52,930 nt of DNA from Deltaproteobacteria bacterium (GTDB lineage: Bacteria > Desulfobacterota > Desulfuromonadia > Desulfuromonadales > Geopsychrobacteraceae). The stretch lies in NCBI GenBank assembly GCA_024276905.1, contig JAJRWF010000112.1:1-52930 (forward strand), in the 5' to 3' direction. Shown piece after piece: positions 20,250-28,504 of the stretch. The notes beneath the pieces are model-generated. The model was not told where the DNA came from. It did not search any database and saw only the letters and a list, made by a program, of their open reading frames with translations. How positions within the stretch are numbered: the stretch's first letter is position 1; every line of letters begins with the position of its first letter. The position numbers and the translations under genes are program-made.

Positions 20250-20848
20250 AGCTGCTGGTTGCAACCAGGAACGCTGGAAAATTACGTGAGATTGACAGTC
20301 TCCTTGCCGGTCGCGGGATAGAGGTTAGAGGCCTCGAGAATTGGGAGAATCTGCCCGAAGTGCTTGAGGATGGTGACAGCTTTACGGCGAATGCCCGTAA
20401 AAAAGCCCTGGAGATCGCAGTCGCGGCAGATTGCCTGACACTGGCCGATGACAGCGGGTTGGTTGTGCCGGCACTCAATGGTGCCCCCGGAGTTTTTTCG
20501 GCCCGCTATGCAGGTGAAAATGCGACAGATCAGCAGAATAATCAACGGTTGCTCTCTGAGCTGGCTGTGGTCGCTCCCGGTCAGCGACAGGCCTATTTTT
20601 GCTGTGTTATAGCGCTTGCTGATCCGCAGGGTCGCTGCCGGACCTTTGAAGGGCGGCTGCAGGGTCAGTTGATCGATGAATTCCGCGGGGGTCAGGGGTT
20701 CGGTTACGATCCGCTGTTTCTGGTTCCCGAATATGGAAAAACTCTGGCAGAGCTGCCGCTTGAGGTGAAAAACAGGATCAGCCATCGCGGGAAAGCCCTG
20801 GCCAGGGTGTTGCCGATTCTTGGACATCCCGATCTGCTGCAGAGTTGA
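20246..20848 (+). CDS. rdgB: dITP/XTP pyrophosphatase (RdgB/HAM1 family)
   Basis: A 200-residue non-canonical purine NTP pyrophosphatase that removes dITP and XTP so that deaminated purines are not built into DNA. The N-terminus [13 protein letters not shown], the [25 protein letters not shown] block and the C-terminal [16 protein letters not shown], then SHRGKAL, are the family signatures. ATG 20246 overlaps the rph stop. Confidence 0.95.
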   Translation: MKLLVATRNAGKLREIDSLLAGRGIEVRGLENWENLPEVLEDGDSFTANARKKALEIAVAADCLTLADDSGLVVPALNGAPGVFSARYAGENATDQQNNQRLLSELAVVAPGQRQAYFCCVIALADPQGRCRTFEGRLQGQLIDEFRGGQGFGYDPLFLVPEYGKTLAELPLEVKNRISHRGKALARVLPILGHPDLLQS

Positions 20849-20883
20849 TTTTGTCTGCATCCAGCGATGACGGCTGTGGTGAC

Positions 20884-20912
20884 TTGACAGCACGCAGGCC
20901 CGGTGCTAAAAC
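20884..20912 (+). promoter_or_regulatory. Sigma-70-type promoter of ndk
   Basis: A perfect -35 TTGACA (20884-20889), a 17-base spacer and TAAAAC (20907-20912) stand 46 bases ahead of the ndk start in a 110-base gap. Confidence 0.65.
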
Positions 20913-20958
20913 AGCGCGTTAATTCAAACCTTAAATCTTGGTCGTTGAGGAGATAATC

Positions 20959-21381
20959 ATGGCTGTAGAAAAAACATTCGCAATCATCAAGCCCGATGCT
21001 TTCGCCGCAGGTTATGCTGGCAAGATTCTTGCCCGGATCTACGCCGAGGGGTTCAAGGTCGTCGGTCTGAAAAAACTCTACATGAGTAAGGTTGAAGCCG
21101 AGGGCTTTTACGCTGTACACGCCGAACGTCCTTTTTTTGGCGAACTGACAGACTTTATGAGCAGTGGACCCTGTGTCGTTATGGCACTTGAGGCCGAGGG
21201 TGCAATTCTTAAATGGCGCGACCTGATGGGTGCGACCAATCCGGCTGACGCTGCCGAGGGTACTCTGCGTAAAGAATTCGGCGCCTCGATTGGTGAGAAT
21301 GCGACCCACGGTTCCGATGCTCCGGAAACTGCCGCATTTGAACTAGGCTACTTCTTCAATGGCCTGGAACTGCTCGTCTGA
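20959..21381 (+). CDS. ndk: Nucleoside diphosphate kinase
   Basis: A 140-residue Ndk that equalises NTP and dNTP pools by transferring the gamma-phosphate through a phosphohistidine. The N-terminus [19 protein letters not shown] is canonical, and the active-site histidine lies in [16 protein letters not shown] (about residue 116). ATG 20959 with GAGGAG 6 bases upstream is chosen over an in-frame start 21 bases earlier. It is a single-gene unit, with its own promoter and terminator. Confidence 0.96.
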   Translation: MAVEKTFAIIKPDAFAAGYAGKILARIYAEGFKVVGLKKLYMSKVEAEGFYAVHAERPFFGELTDFMSSGPCVVMALEAEGAILKWRDLMGATNPADAAEGTLRKEFGASIGENATHGSDAPETAAFELGYFFNGLELLV

Positions 21382-21400
21382 GTGAGACGGGGTGCTAAAG

Positions 21401-21450
21401 GTTCTAACACAAAGAGGCCGGGAGATTTCCCGGCCTCTTTGTGTTAGAAC
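21401..21450 (+). terminator. Very long hairpin terminator after ndk
   Basis: A perfect 23-bp stem (21401-21423 and 21428-21450) closes on a 4-base loop. The GC-rich tip GGCCGGGA/TCCCGGCC is flanked by AACACAAAGA/TCTTTGTGTT. It follows the ndk stop by 19 bases and can act on either strand. Confidence 0.85.
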
Positions 21451-21512
21451 TCCATGCTGCGAACTGTGTCCCGTTTCACCGGGTCATTATGTGAGTTAAA
21501 GTTCCAAAAATA

Positions 21513-21541
21513 TTGAAACTTCAACCTTTTCAAGCTATTAT
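21513..21541 (+). promoter_or_regulatory. Sigma-70-type promoter of rlmN
   Basis: TTGAAA (21513-21518), a 17-base spacer and TATTAT (21536-21541), with an overlapping TATAAT at 21539-21544, lie in an AT-rich stretch 36 bases before the rlmN start. Confidence 0.65.
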
Positions 21542-21577
21542 AATAATCCTGTCATTAACTTGTAAAAAGAAAGCTGC

Positions 21578-22621
21578 ATGGGTACACACGCACAGATCGA
21601 TATCAAAAATCTGACCCTCCCTGAACTGACCGAACTGCTTACCGGCCTGGGGAAGGAAAAGTTTCGCGCTCGACAGATTGTTAAATGGATATATGCCCGC
21701 GGCATTACCTCTTTTGATGAGATGACCGATCTGTCCAAGGTGCTGCGCGATGAATTGAAGCAGCGCTTTTTTATCTCGGACTGGCTACCGGAAATTGTAG
21801 AAACCTCCACGGATGGCACACGTAAATATCTCTATCGATTGAATGATCTGGAGACTGTCGAGGCCGTACGGATTCCGATGGACGGGGGAAAGGATACCCT
21901 GTGTATTTCGACCCAGGTCGGTTGTGCCATGCGGTGTCAGTTCTGCCTGACCGGTACCTTTGGTCTGACACGCAATCTTGAAGCGGCGGAGATTGTCAAT
22001 CAGGTTTGTGCCTCGCTCAAGGACGGCCCACTGCACAATATTGTATTGATGGGGATGGGGGAACCGCTGCACAACCTGAATAATGTCATTAAGGCGCTGG
22101 AAATACTGTACCTGGACGAGGGTTGTGGTTATGGCGCCAGGCGAGTGACCTTGTCGACTTCGGGTTTGGTTCCGCAGATGTACGAACTGGCATAACGGAT
22201 CAAGGTTGGTCTGGCTGTTTCCTTAAATGCCACTACCGATGAATTGCGTGATCAGCTGATGCCGATCAATAAGAAATATCCGCTGGCCGAACTGATGAAG
22301 GCTTGCAGGGAAATTCCGCTTGAGCCGCGCCAGCGGATTACTTTTGAGTACATTCTGATCGGCGGAATCAATGACTCGCGAACGGATGCAAAACGCCTGG
22401 TCAAGTTGCTGCATGGGCTGCGTGCCAAGGTTAACCTGATTCTGTTTAATGAACACTCGGGGTCGCAGTTCAAGCGGCCTGCCGACAGGGCCGTCGATGA
22501 GTTTCAGCGCTATTTGCTGGATCGCAACATCGTTGCGATCCGGCGTGCGAGCAAGGGGCAGGATATCTCGGCCGCCTGTGGGCAGTTGAAGGGGAAACTG
22601 GAGAAACAGGCAAAAGGATAA
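21578..22621 (+). pseudogene. rlmN: Dual-specificity RNA methyltransferase RlmN, interrupted by an in-frame TAA
   Basis: RlmN methylates C2 of A2503 in 23S rRNA and A37 of some tRNAs by radical-SAM chemistry. The N-terminal part has [15 protein letters not shown] and the CAMRCQFC cluster motif in [17 protein letters not shown]. At 22193-22195 the codon after MYELA is TAA; the same frame then continues RIKVGLAVSLNATTDELRDQLMPINKKYP through to the catalytic SAACGQLKG near the end and stops at 22621. Full length would be ~347 codons, normal for RlmN. The expected residue there is usually Glu or Gln, so a single G-to-T or C-to-T change explains it. As it stands, the radical-SAM barrel is cut in two and neither half should work. 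Confidence 0.88.
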
Positions 22622-22666
22622 ATTGCAGTAATGACGAATTTTTTAAACTGATATTGGAGAATTGAT

Positions 22667-23557
22667 ATGTCACAACCGGTAATCGGGGTTATTGGGGGCA
22701 GTGGCCTGTATGAAATTGAGGGTCTGAGTGAAATTGAAGAAGTGACTCTTGAGACACCCTTTGGCGCGCCCTCGGACAACTATGTGACCGGTGTGCTTGA
22801 CGGTGTGAAGATGGTCTTTTTGCCCCGGCACGGCAAGGGGCACCGGATTCTGCCTTCGGAGGTGAACTATCGTGCCAATATCTATGGCATGAAATCCCTC
22901 GGTGTCGAGCAGATTATTTCGGTTTCGGCCGTTGGCAGCATGAAGGAGGAGATTGTCCCCGGGCATATCGTGATTCCGGATCAATTCTTTGATCGCACCC
23001 AGGGCAAACGTGCTTCTACCTTTTTCGGCCAGGGAATCGTCGGTCATGTCCAGTTTGCCGACCCGGTATGTCCTGCACTTTCACGGCATCTGGCAGCTGC
23101 CGCTGATTCGGTCGGTGCAACTGTGCATCGCGGTGGTACTTATCTTTGTATTGAGGGTCCCAATTTTTCGACCCGCGCGGAATCAAATATCTACCGTAGC
23201 TGGGGAGTTGATATCATCGGTATGACCAATATCCCGGAAGCGCGCCTGGCTCGTGAAGCTGAAATCTGTTACGGCACCATGGCCCTGGCAACCGATTATG
23301 ACTGTTGGCATGAAGGGCACGAGGATGTTTCGGTCGAGGCGGTGATTGCCATTATTCAGCAGAATGTCAGCACGGCCCGTCAGATTATCGCTCGTGCAGT
23401 TCGGGATATTGCCGCATCAATACCGGCAGACAACTGTGACTGCGGAGAGGCATTGAAGTATGCAATTATGACGGCTCCGGAACTGATCCCGGCGCAGGTC
23501 CGTAAGGACCTGGAGCCGTTGCTGGGACGTTATCTGGACTCAGGAGAGAACACATGA
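22667..23557 (+). CDS. mtnP: S-methyl-5'-thioadenosine phosphorylase
   Basis: A 296-residue phosphorylase of the MTA/inosine family that splits 5'-methylthioadenosine into adenine and methylthioribose-1-phosphate. IGVIGGSGLYEIEGL, LPRHGKGHRILPSEVNYRAN, and IEGPNFSTRAESNIYR are characteristic, and ATDYDCWHEG is the MTA-specific form of the base-recognition loop, which argues against a purine nucleoside phosphorylase. The ribosome site is TTGGAGAA and the end overlaps the PfkB gene by 4 bases. The other methionine salvage genes are not in the window. Confidence 0.93.
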   Translation: MSQPVIGVIGGSGLYEIEGLSEIEEVTLETPFGAPSDNYVTGVLDGVKMVFLPRHGKGHRILPSEVNYRANIYGMKSLGVEQIISVSAVGSMKEEIVPGHIVIPDQFFDRTQGKRASTFFGQGIVGHVQFADPVCPALSRHLAAAADSVGATVHRGGTYLCIEGPNFSTRAESNIYRSWGVDIIGMTNIPEARLAREAEICYGTMALATDYDCWHEGHEDVSVEAVIAIIQQNVSTARQIIARAVRDIAASIPADNCDCGEALKYAIMTAPELIPAQVRKDLEPLLGRYLDSGENT

Positions 23558-24465
23558 GTATGCTGGTTGTCGGCAGCGTTGCCCTTGATTCGGTAGCCAC
23601 ACCGTTCGGAGAAGTCAAGGAGGCCCTGGGTGGGTCTGCCTGTTATTTTTCGACTTCGGCAAGTTTCTTCAGTGAGGTGCAACTGGTAGCAGTCATCGGG
23701 GATGATTTCCCCGAAGAGCATGTCAACTTTCTTGCCGGTCGAAATATTGATTTGAGCGGTTTGCAGCGCAGTCATGGTGAAACCTTTCGCTGGGAAGGTC
23801 GTTATGAATACGATCTGAACGAGGCTCAGACCCTTGATACCCGGCTGAATGTTTTCGAGCAATTTCGGCCCCAACTGTCTGAAACTCACCGCGAGGCAGA
23901 ATTTGTTTTTCTGGCCAATATCGACCCGGAACTGCAGCTTGAAGTCCTGCAACAGGTCAAGAAACCGCAACTGGTTGCTTGCGATACCATGAACTTCTGG
24001 ATCGCGGGCAAGCGGGATGCGCTGATCCGTACTCTCGCACATGTTGATATCCTGATCATTAATGAAGCCGAAGTACGTCAGTTGGCCGATGAGCCGAACC
24101 TGATCAAGGCCGCTGAGACGGTACGCAGGTTCGGCCCGAAAATTCTGGTGGTTAAGCGGGGCGAGTACGGTGTGCTGATGTTTACCGAGCATTCTGTTTT
24201 TGCCGCTCCGGCCTATCCGTTGGAGGCCGTTTTCGATCCGACCGGGGCGGGGGATACTTTTGCCGGTGGGTTCTTCGGTTATCTGGCTTCGACTCGCAAC
24301 TGGGACGATGCCGGTTTGCGCCGTGCCACGGTTTTCGGTACAGTTATGGCGTCGTTTACCGTAGAGAAATTCAGCCTTGAGCGTCTTAAAACTCTCGATC
24401 ACATTGAGATCGAAGGACGCTATAAACACTTGCGAGCCATGACCGAATTTTCACTGCCTGAGTAA
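23554..24465 (+). CDS. PfkB-family carbohydrate/nucleoside kinase
   Basis: A 303-residue ribokinase-like kinase. The N-terminal VVGSVALDSVATPFG and the GGSACYFSTSASFF segment fit the PfkB substrate region, and the C-terminal PTGAGDTFAGGFFGYLA contains the catalytic Asp of the GAGD anion hole. The 4-base overlap with mtnP suggests a linked role, for example phosphorylating a product or nucleoside in purine/MTA salvage; the substrate is not evident from sequence. Confidence 0.87.
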   Translation: MSMLVVGSVALDSVATPFGEVKEALGGSACYFSTSASFFSEVQLVAVIGDDFPEEHVNFLAGRNIDLSGLQRSHGETFRWEGRYEYDLNEAQTLDTRLNVFEQFRPQLSETHREAEFVFLANIDPELQLEVLQQVKKPQLVACDTMNFWIAGKRDALIRTLAHVDILIINEAEVRQLADEPNLIKAAETVRRFGPKILVVKRGEYGVLMFTEHSVFAAPAYPLEAVFDPTGAGDTFAGGFFGYLASTRNWDDAGLRRATVFGTVMASFTVEKFSLERLKTLDHIEIEGRYKHLRAMTEFSLPE

Positions 24466-24489
24466 GTCCGATATCCCGGGGAGATTGAA

Positions 24490-25131
24490 ATGTTTGTGCT
24501 GCAGAAACAGCTTTCGGTTCTGAATGTTCCAAGCAGTAGAGTTGCAAAGCTCTATCGTTCAGGATCTGATCTTCAGCTTACATTGCCGGACCTGCCTTCG
24601 CAACTGGCCAGTGCATTTCTGGTTTTGTTGAAAGGTGCCGGCAAGGTGCAGGTTCTGGTCGGGCTTCATCTGGCCAGGAGTTGTTGCAGCATTTTCTATC
24701 TTTCAGATGTTGGGGAGGTTGCGGCAGAGTTTGCCGATCGGGAGCTTGAGGCCGGACTCGATTTTGCGGAATCAATGGGTTTTGTGCTTGAAGATATTGA
24801 ATTTGGCCGGATGACGGAGGAGCAACAGGAGATCTACTGGAAGGGTTTGCCGATCTGTCGTCGTAAGGCTCAGGGAAATGTTCCGGTTGCGGATTCTAAA
24901 CCTGTAGAAGAGAAGCCTTCTCCGGTCATAAACGCTAAGAAAAAGCTGCCAGGATCAGCACCGACTGCCGATCCTGAGCCGGAGACTGTCCCCCCGACTC
25001 AGCCTCCAGTCGCGACAGCGAGGCTGAAAAGCTCTGACGCGGTTGTCTCAAATGCTTCGGGTAAGAATGACATGTTGACGAAGCGGCAAGTTCTCAAAGA
25101 ACGCCTGGGTCGATTTCTGGCGTCCTTGTAA
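24490..25131 (+). CDS. Conserved-looking protein of unknown function
   Basis: A 213-residue protein I do not recognise. Residues 1-130 form an apparently folded domain (LQLTLPDLPSQLASAFLVLLKG; FAESMGFVLEDIEFGRMTEEQQ), then a Pro/Ala/Glu-rich linker of ~60 residues, and a basic C-terminal helix (TKRQVLKERLGRFLASL). There is no signal peptide or membrane segment. It is 24 bases behind the PfkB gene and ahead of a TPR lipoprotein, so it may be part of the same transcript. Confidence 0.7.
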   Translation: MFVLQKQLSVLNVPSSRVAKLYRSGSDLQLTLPDLPSQLASAFLVLLKGAGKVQVLVGLHLARSCCSIFYLSDVGEVAAEFADRELEAGLDFAESMGFVLEDIEFGRMTEEQQEIYWKGLPICRRKAQGNVPVADSKPVEEKPSPVINAKKKLPGSAPTADPEPETVPPTQPPVATARLKSSDAVVSNASGKNDMLTKRQVLKERLGRFLASL

Positions 25132-25201
25132 TTTCATGTCTGCTTTCCCGGGCCGCCCGTGGATTCGGATTAATCGCCTCACTATCAGTGGAGGAATACC
25201 G

Positions 25202-25945
25202 ATGGCATACCGGAATTTTGCTGTTGTTCTGCTCATTTTCCTGCTTGGAGCCTGTGTTAGCAGTTCCGATATGGAGCCTAAAGCGCGCCCGCATTACACG
25301 CTTGGTCTTTCTCACCTTCAGGCGGGTAATCCGACTTTTGCGCTCAGGGAATTTCTCAAAGCGGTTGAGGATAATCCTAATGATCCGCAGGTCCATGCTG
25401 GGCTGGCTCGCGCCTATCAGTCTAAAAATGCCTTTATCTTGTCTGAGCAGCACTACAAAAAAGCCCTTGCCCTTTCAGATAATGATCCGAAGTATCAGAA
25501 TAATCTGGGTGCTTTGTATCTTTCGATGGAGCGCTGGGACCAGGCCATCGAGTACTTCAACGAGGCTGCCGGTAACCTGCTTTTCATGCGTTCCGAACTG
25601 GCGTTGATGGGTAAAGGGTATGCGTATTACCGAAAGGGTGACTACCCGGCGGCGCTGCAGGCTTATCGGGATGCCGAAACGATTGCGCCGCGCCTGGCTT
25701 CACTGCATTTTCATGTGGGTGAAACCTATGCCGCTCTCGGGCGGGAGAAACTTGCCAAAGCCTCTTATGAAAAGGCGATTTTCTTCGCCCCGGCTTATGC
25801 CGAGGCGCGTTATCAACTGGCGATTCTGTTGCTCAAGGAACAGCAGATTGACGCTGCCAAAGAGCAGTTGTCAAAAATTGTCGAGCAGAGCACTCTCTCT
25901 GACTGGGGACTCAGGGCTGCTGATTTTCTCAAGACACTGAAGTAA
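25202..25945 (+). CDS. TPR lipoprotein, PilF/NlpI-like
   Basis: A 247-residue exported protein. The N-terminus MAYRNFAVVLLIFLLGACVSS has a lipobox (LGAC, Cys at about 18), so it is probably anchored to a membrane. The rest is five to six TPR units (HYTLGLSHLQAGNPTFALRE, AYQSKNAFILSEQHYKKALA and so on). This plan matches PilF/PilW pilotins, which help assemble the type IV pilus secretin, but NlpI-like or unrelated scaffolds look the same. Start ATG 25202 follows GGAGG (25189-25193); no pilus gene is nearby. Confidence 0.78.
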   Translation: MAYRNFAVVLLIFLLGACVSSSDMEPKARPHYTLGLSHLQAGNPTFALREFLKAVEDNPNDPQVHAGLARAYQSKNAFILSEQHYKKALALSDNDPKYQNNLGALYLSMERWDQAIEYFNEAAGNLLFMRSELALMGKGYAYYRKGDYPAALQAYRDAETIAPRLASLHFHVGETYAALGREKLAKASYEKAIFFAPAYAEARYQLAILLLKEQQIDAAKEQLSKIVEQSTLSDWGLRAADFLKTLK

Positions 25946-25963
25946 ATTGTGGGGACTGGCTGG

Positions 25964-26019
25964 ACAGAACGCAGAAAATGAATATTCTTTAAATGATACT
26001 GCGTTCTGTTTCATTTTTT
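25964..26019 (+). terminator. Hairpin terminator after the TPR lipoprotein gene
   Basis: ACAGAACGCAG (25964-25974) pairs perfectly with CTGCGTTCTGT (25999-26009) across a 24-base AT-rich loop and is followed by TTTCATTTTTT. Confidence 0.6.
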
Positions 26020-26054
26020 ACATCTCTTGTCTCTTTCAGGAATGATCGACTGAC

Positions 26055-26573
26055 ATGATTATCCAGTGCCCGGAATGTTCCTCTCGTTATCGCATCAAGG
26101 ATATGCCTCCTGGCCATCCCGGCGCTCAACTCAAGTGCCCAAAATGCAGCTGTTTCTTTTCCCTTCTTGCTCCATCGTCAGCAGGGCAGCCGCCGACAAT
26201 TGAACCTGGTGCAAAAGTTCTGATTGTTGACGATGCACGATTCTTCAGAGAAATGCTGGCAGATCTGCTGCAGCCCCTGAACCTGAATTTAACGTCGGCG
26301 GCCACTGCTGCGGAAGCTTTTGTGCGGTTGTGTAGTGAGTCTCCTGATCTGTTACTGCTTGATTTGAATCTGCCGGACAAGAATGGGCTGGAACTTATCA
26401 CCCAGTTGCGTGGAGATAAGCGGTTTGAAAAAATTGTTATTCTGGCCATGAGCGGGGTTTATCGCCGTGAGGATGATGCCATGGAGGCAATTCGTGCCGG
26501 TGCCGATGCCTTTATTAACAAATCATTTCGGCCCGATGACCTTCGTGCCAGAGTCAAGAAGTTGCTTGCCTGA
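26055..26573 (+). CDS. Response regulator with N-terminal zinc-ribbon
   Basis: A 172-residue protein joining an MJ0042-type zinc ribbon (residues 1-36: CPECSSRYRIKDMPPGHPG and then CPKC) to a CheY-like receiver. The receiver has the acidic pair in VLIVDDARFF, the phosphoacceptor Asp in LLLLDLNLPDKNGLEL (about residue 100) and the conserved Lys in INKSF. There is no output domain. A zinc ribbon in front of a lone receiver is typical of delta-proteobacteria, but its partner is unknown. The TGA overlaps the ATG of the next gene. Confidence 0.85.
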   Translation: MIIQCPECSSRYRIKDMPPGHPGAQLKCPKCSCFFSLLAPSSAGQPPTIEPGAKVLIVDDARFFREMLADLLQPLNLNLTSAATAAEAFVRLCSESPDLLLLDLNLPDKNGLELITQLRGDKRFEKIVILAMSGVYRREDDAMEAIRAGADAFINKSFRPDDLRARVKKLLA

Positions 26574-27388
26574 TGCGGTCACAGGAATTGCTGGATAATT
26601 CGCTGCAGATACTTCAACAGCGCTGTGGAGATTTCAACCCGGAGATTGCGGTTATTCTCGGTTCCGGGTTCGGGCAGCTCGGCGAGTTCCTGCAGAATCC
26701 GACCCGGATTTCCTATGCGGATATTCCGCTGCTCCCGCAAATGCGAGTCGAGGGTCACCAGTCAGAACTTCTGCTCGGTGAGCTTTTCGGTTTCAGGGTT
26801 ATGCTGTTTTGTGGACGTTTTCATGTTTATCAGGGTTTGACCTCTTTGGAAACGACAGTGCCGGTGCAACTGGCTGCCGGTGCGGGTTGTCGAGCAATTC
26901 TGCTCAGTTGTGCTGTCGGTAGTGTTGGACGGGGAATCGAGCCGGGTGATTTTTTTCTGGTCACAGACCATTTGAACTTCAGTGGGCTCAGTCCGTTGCA
27001 GGGAAGCAGCCCGCCAGCCTTCATTGATCTTCATGATTGTTATCGCCATGATTTTTTCACATCACTGAAAACTGTTGCCGCAGAATTTGAAAGAAACCTG
27101 CACTCAGGAATTCTGGCCTATATGGTCGGTCCGAGCTATGAGACTCCAGCCGAGATAGCAGCCTTGCGCTCCTTGGGTGCGTCCGCGGTCAGTATGTCGA
27201 CCATCCCGGAGGCGATTATGGCTCGTGCACTCGGCTTGGAGGTTGCTGCATTGGCACTGGTGACCAATATGGCCGGTGGCAGTGCTCAGGAGGTCCTTTC
27301 TCATCAGGATGTGCTCGCCTGCTCAGCCGCCGCCAGTGTCCCTTTCAGTCGGCTTGTCAGTTGTCTCCTGAACGCATTGTCCGATTAG
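26573..27388 (+). CDS. punA: Purine nucleoside phosphorylase I
   Basis: A 271-residue PNP of the trimeric inosine/guanosine type. Phosphate-binding GSGFGQLGEF, HQSELLLGEL, RFHVYQGLTSLET, and the base-site MVGPSYETPAEI and SMSTIPEAIMA motifs are all present. It splits purine nucleosides to base plus ribose-1-phosphate. It starts at the stop of the zinc-ribbon regulator, so the two are translationally coupled. It is distinct from mtnP at 22667. Confidence 0.92.
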   Translation: MRSQELLDNSLQILQQRCGDFNPEIAVILGSGFGQLGEFLQNPTRISYADIPLLPQMRVEGHQSELLLGELFGFRVMLFCGRFHVYQGLTSLETTVPVQLAAGAGCRAILLSCAVGSVGRGIEPGDFFLVTDHLNFSGLSPLQGSSPPAFIDLHDCYRHDFFTSLKTVAAEFERNLHSGILAYMVGPSYETPAEIAALRSLGASAVSMSTIPEAIMARALGLEVAALALVTNMAGGSAQEVLSHQDVLACSAAASVPFSRLVSCLLNALSD

Positions 27389-27453
27389 CAGAAATCCCGC
27401 AATTATAATTAAAATTTCAGTAAAAACAGTATGTTAATGAAGTTGTCAGGCGC

Positions 27454-27481
27454 TTGACAGCCCCTGAATGCGTGTTAGACT
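27454..27481 (+). promoter_or_regulatory. Candidate promoter of the short response regulator
   Basis: TTGACA (27454-27459), a 16-base spacer and TAGACT (27476-27481) lie in the 136-base gap after the PNP gene. Confidence 0.5.
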
Positions 27482-27524
27482 TTCTGCACTTCACCGCAAC
27501 CTGGAGGGCAGTTTGGGGCAATTG

Positions 27525-27896
27525 ATGAAAAAAATTCTGATCGTTGATGATGAAGAAAATGCGCGCATAGGTTTGAGTAAATTACTCAGCCAGGAGGGGT
27601 ATCAGGTCAGTGCGGTGGCGAATGGTCATGAAGCGCTGAATTATCTGGGTCGTGAGCGAGTCAGCCTGGTGATAACAGATATCAATATGCCGGAGATGGA
27701 TGGACTGGTCTTCCTGCGTGAATTGAACCGGGAATTCCCGAGTACTGATGTTATCATGATTACAGCTTATGGCGGAGTCGAGTCCTATCTGGAAGCAATG
27801 AATCTCGGTGCGTTTGAATACCTGAACAAACCCATAAAACTTGACGAGTTGAAATCGGTTATGAACAAGATTTTTCATAGCCGGAATTGTGCTTGA
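27525..27896 (+). CDS. Single-domain response regulator
   Basis: A 123-residue stand-alone CheY-like receiver. KILIVDDEENARIGLSKLL holds the acidic pair, SLVITDINMPEMDGL holds the phosphoacceptor Asp (about residue 53), and the Thr (MITAYGG) and Lys (LNKPIKL) switch residues are present. The sequence is of the NtrC-receiver style but has no AAA or DNA-binding part. ATG 27525 is the conservative start; TTG 27513 after GGAGGG is an alternative. A universal stress protein and a hybrid kinase follow. Confidence 0.88.
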   Translation: MKKILIVDDEENARIGLSKLLSQEGYQVSAVANGHEALNYLGRERVSLVITDINMPEMDGLVFLRELNREFPSTDVIMITAYGGVESYLEAMNLGAFEYLNKPIKLDELKSVMNKIFHSRNCA

Positions 27897-27924
27897 AACG
27901 CTCATTTTCTGAAAGGATCAAGCG

Positions 27925-28374
27925 ATGAAAAAACTGGATACCATTCTGGTCGCCATCGATTTTTCCGACAGTTCTGACAAAGCATTTCAGACCGCGCTTT
28001 TTATGGCGCAGAAATTTTCTGCCCGGCTTGTGCTGATCCATGTTGTTAATGAACCGATCGACCTGCGCGGTTTTTACGTTCCGCATATTTCGTTCGACAA
28101 GCTGGAAGAAGAGATCACCGCCGGTGCGGAGAAAATGATGGAACAGTTCTGTCGTAATCACTTTGATGGATTTGATGCTTATGAGTCGCTGATACAACCG
28201 GGAATTCCCTATCAGGAAATTATTTCTGTGGCCCGGGAAAAAAAAGCCGATATGATCGTGCTGGGGACACATGGTCGGACCGGACTGGATCATGTTCTTT
28301 TTGGCAGCACTGCTGAAAAAGTGGTGCGAAAGTCGTCACTGCCGGTATTGACGGTTCGCCTGAACGGCGAATAG
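27925..28374 (+). CDS. Universal stress protein (UspA family)
   Basis: A 149-residue single-domain UspA protein. The N-terminus ILVAIDFSDSSDKAFQTALF and the ATP-binding signature GTHGRTGLDHVLFGSTAEKV (G-x2-G-x9-G-S/T) are intact, so it probably binds ATP. It follows the response regulator by 28 bases and is ended by a clear terminator. Confidence 0.92.
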   Translation: MKKLDTILVAIDFSDSSDKAFQTALFMAQKFSARLVLIHVVNEPIDLRGFYVPHISFDKLEEEITAGAEKMMEQFCRNHFDGFDAYESLIQPGIPYQEIISVAREKKADMIVLGTHGRTGLDHVLFGSTAEKVVRKSSLPVLTVRLNGE

Positions 28375-28403
28375 CCTTTGTCTGGGCGCTCTTGAGTAGT
28401 GGT

Positions 28404-28431
28404 AAGGACAGCGATATTGCTGTCCTTTTTT
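28404..28431 (+). terminator. Rho-independent terminator after the universal stress gene
   Basis: AAGGACAGC (28404-28412) and GCTGTCCTT (28419-28427) form a 9-bp stem with a 6-base loop, running straight into a T-run. Confidence 0.85.
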
Positions 28432-28445
28432 CTTGCGTGATCATC

Positions 28446-28475
28446 TTGTCATTGCGACTCTGATCGGGCTATTCT
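28446..28475 (+). promoter_or_regulatory. Candidate promoter of the histidine kinase gene
   Basis: TTGTCA (28446-28451), an 18-base spacer and TATTCT (28470-28475) stand 29 bases before ATG 28505. Confidence 0.4.
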
Positions 28476-28504
28476 CAGATCTCTTTTAATCACCGGGGAT
28501 ATCG

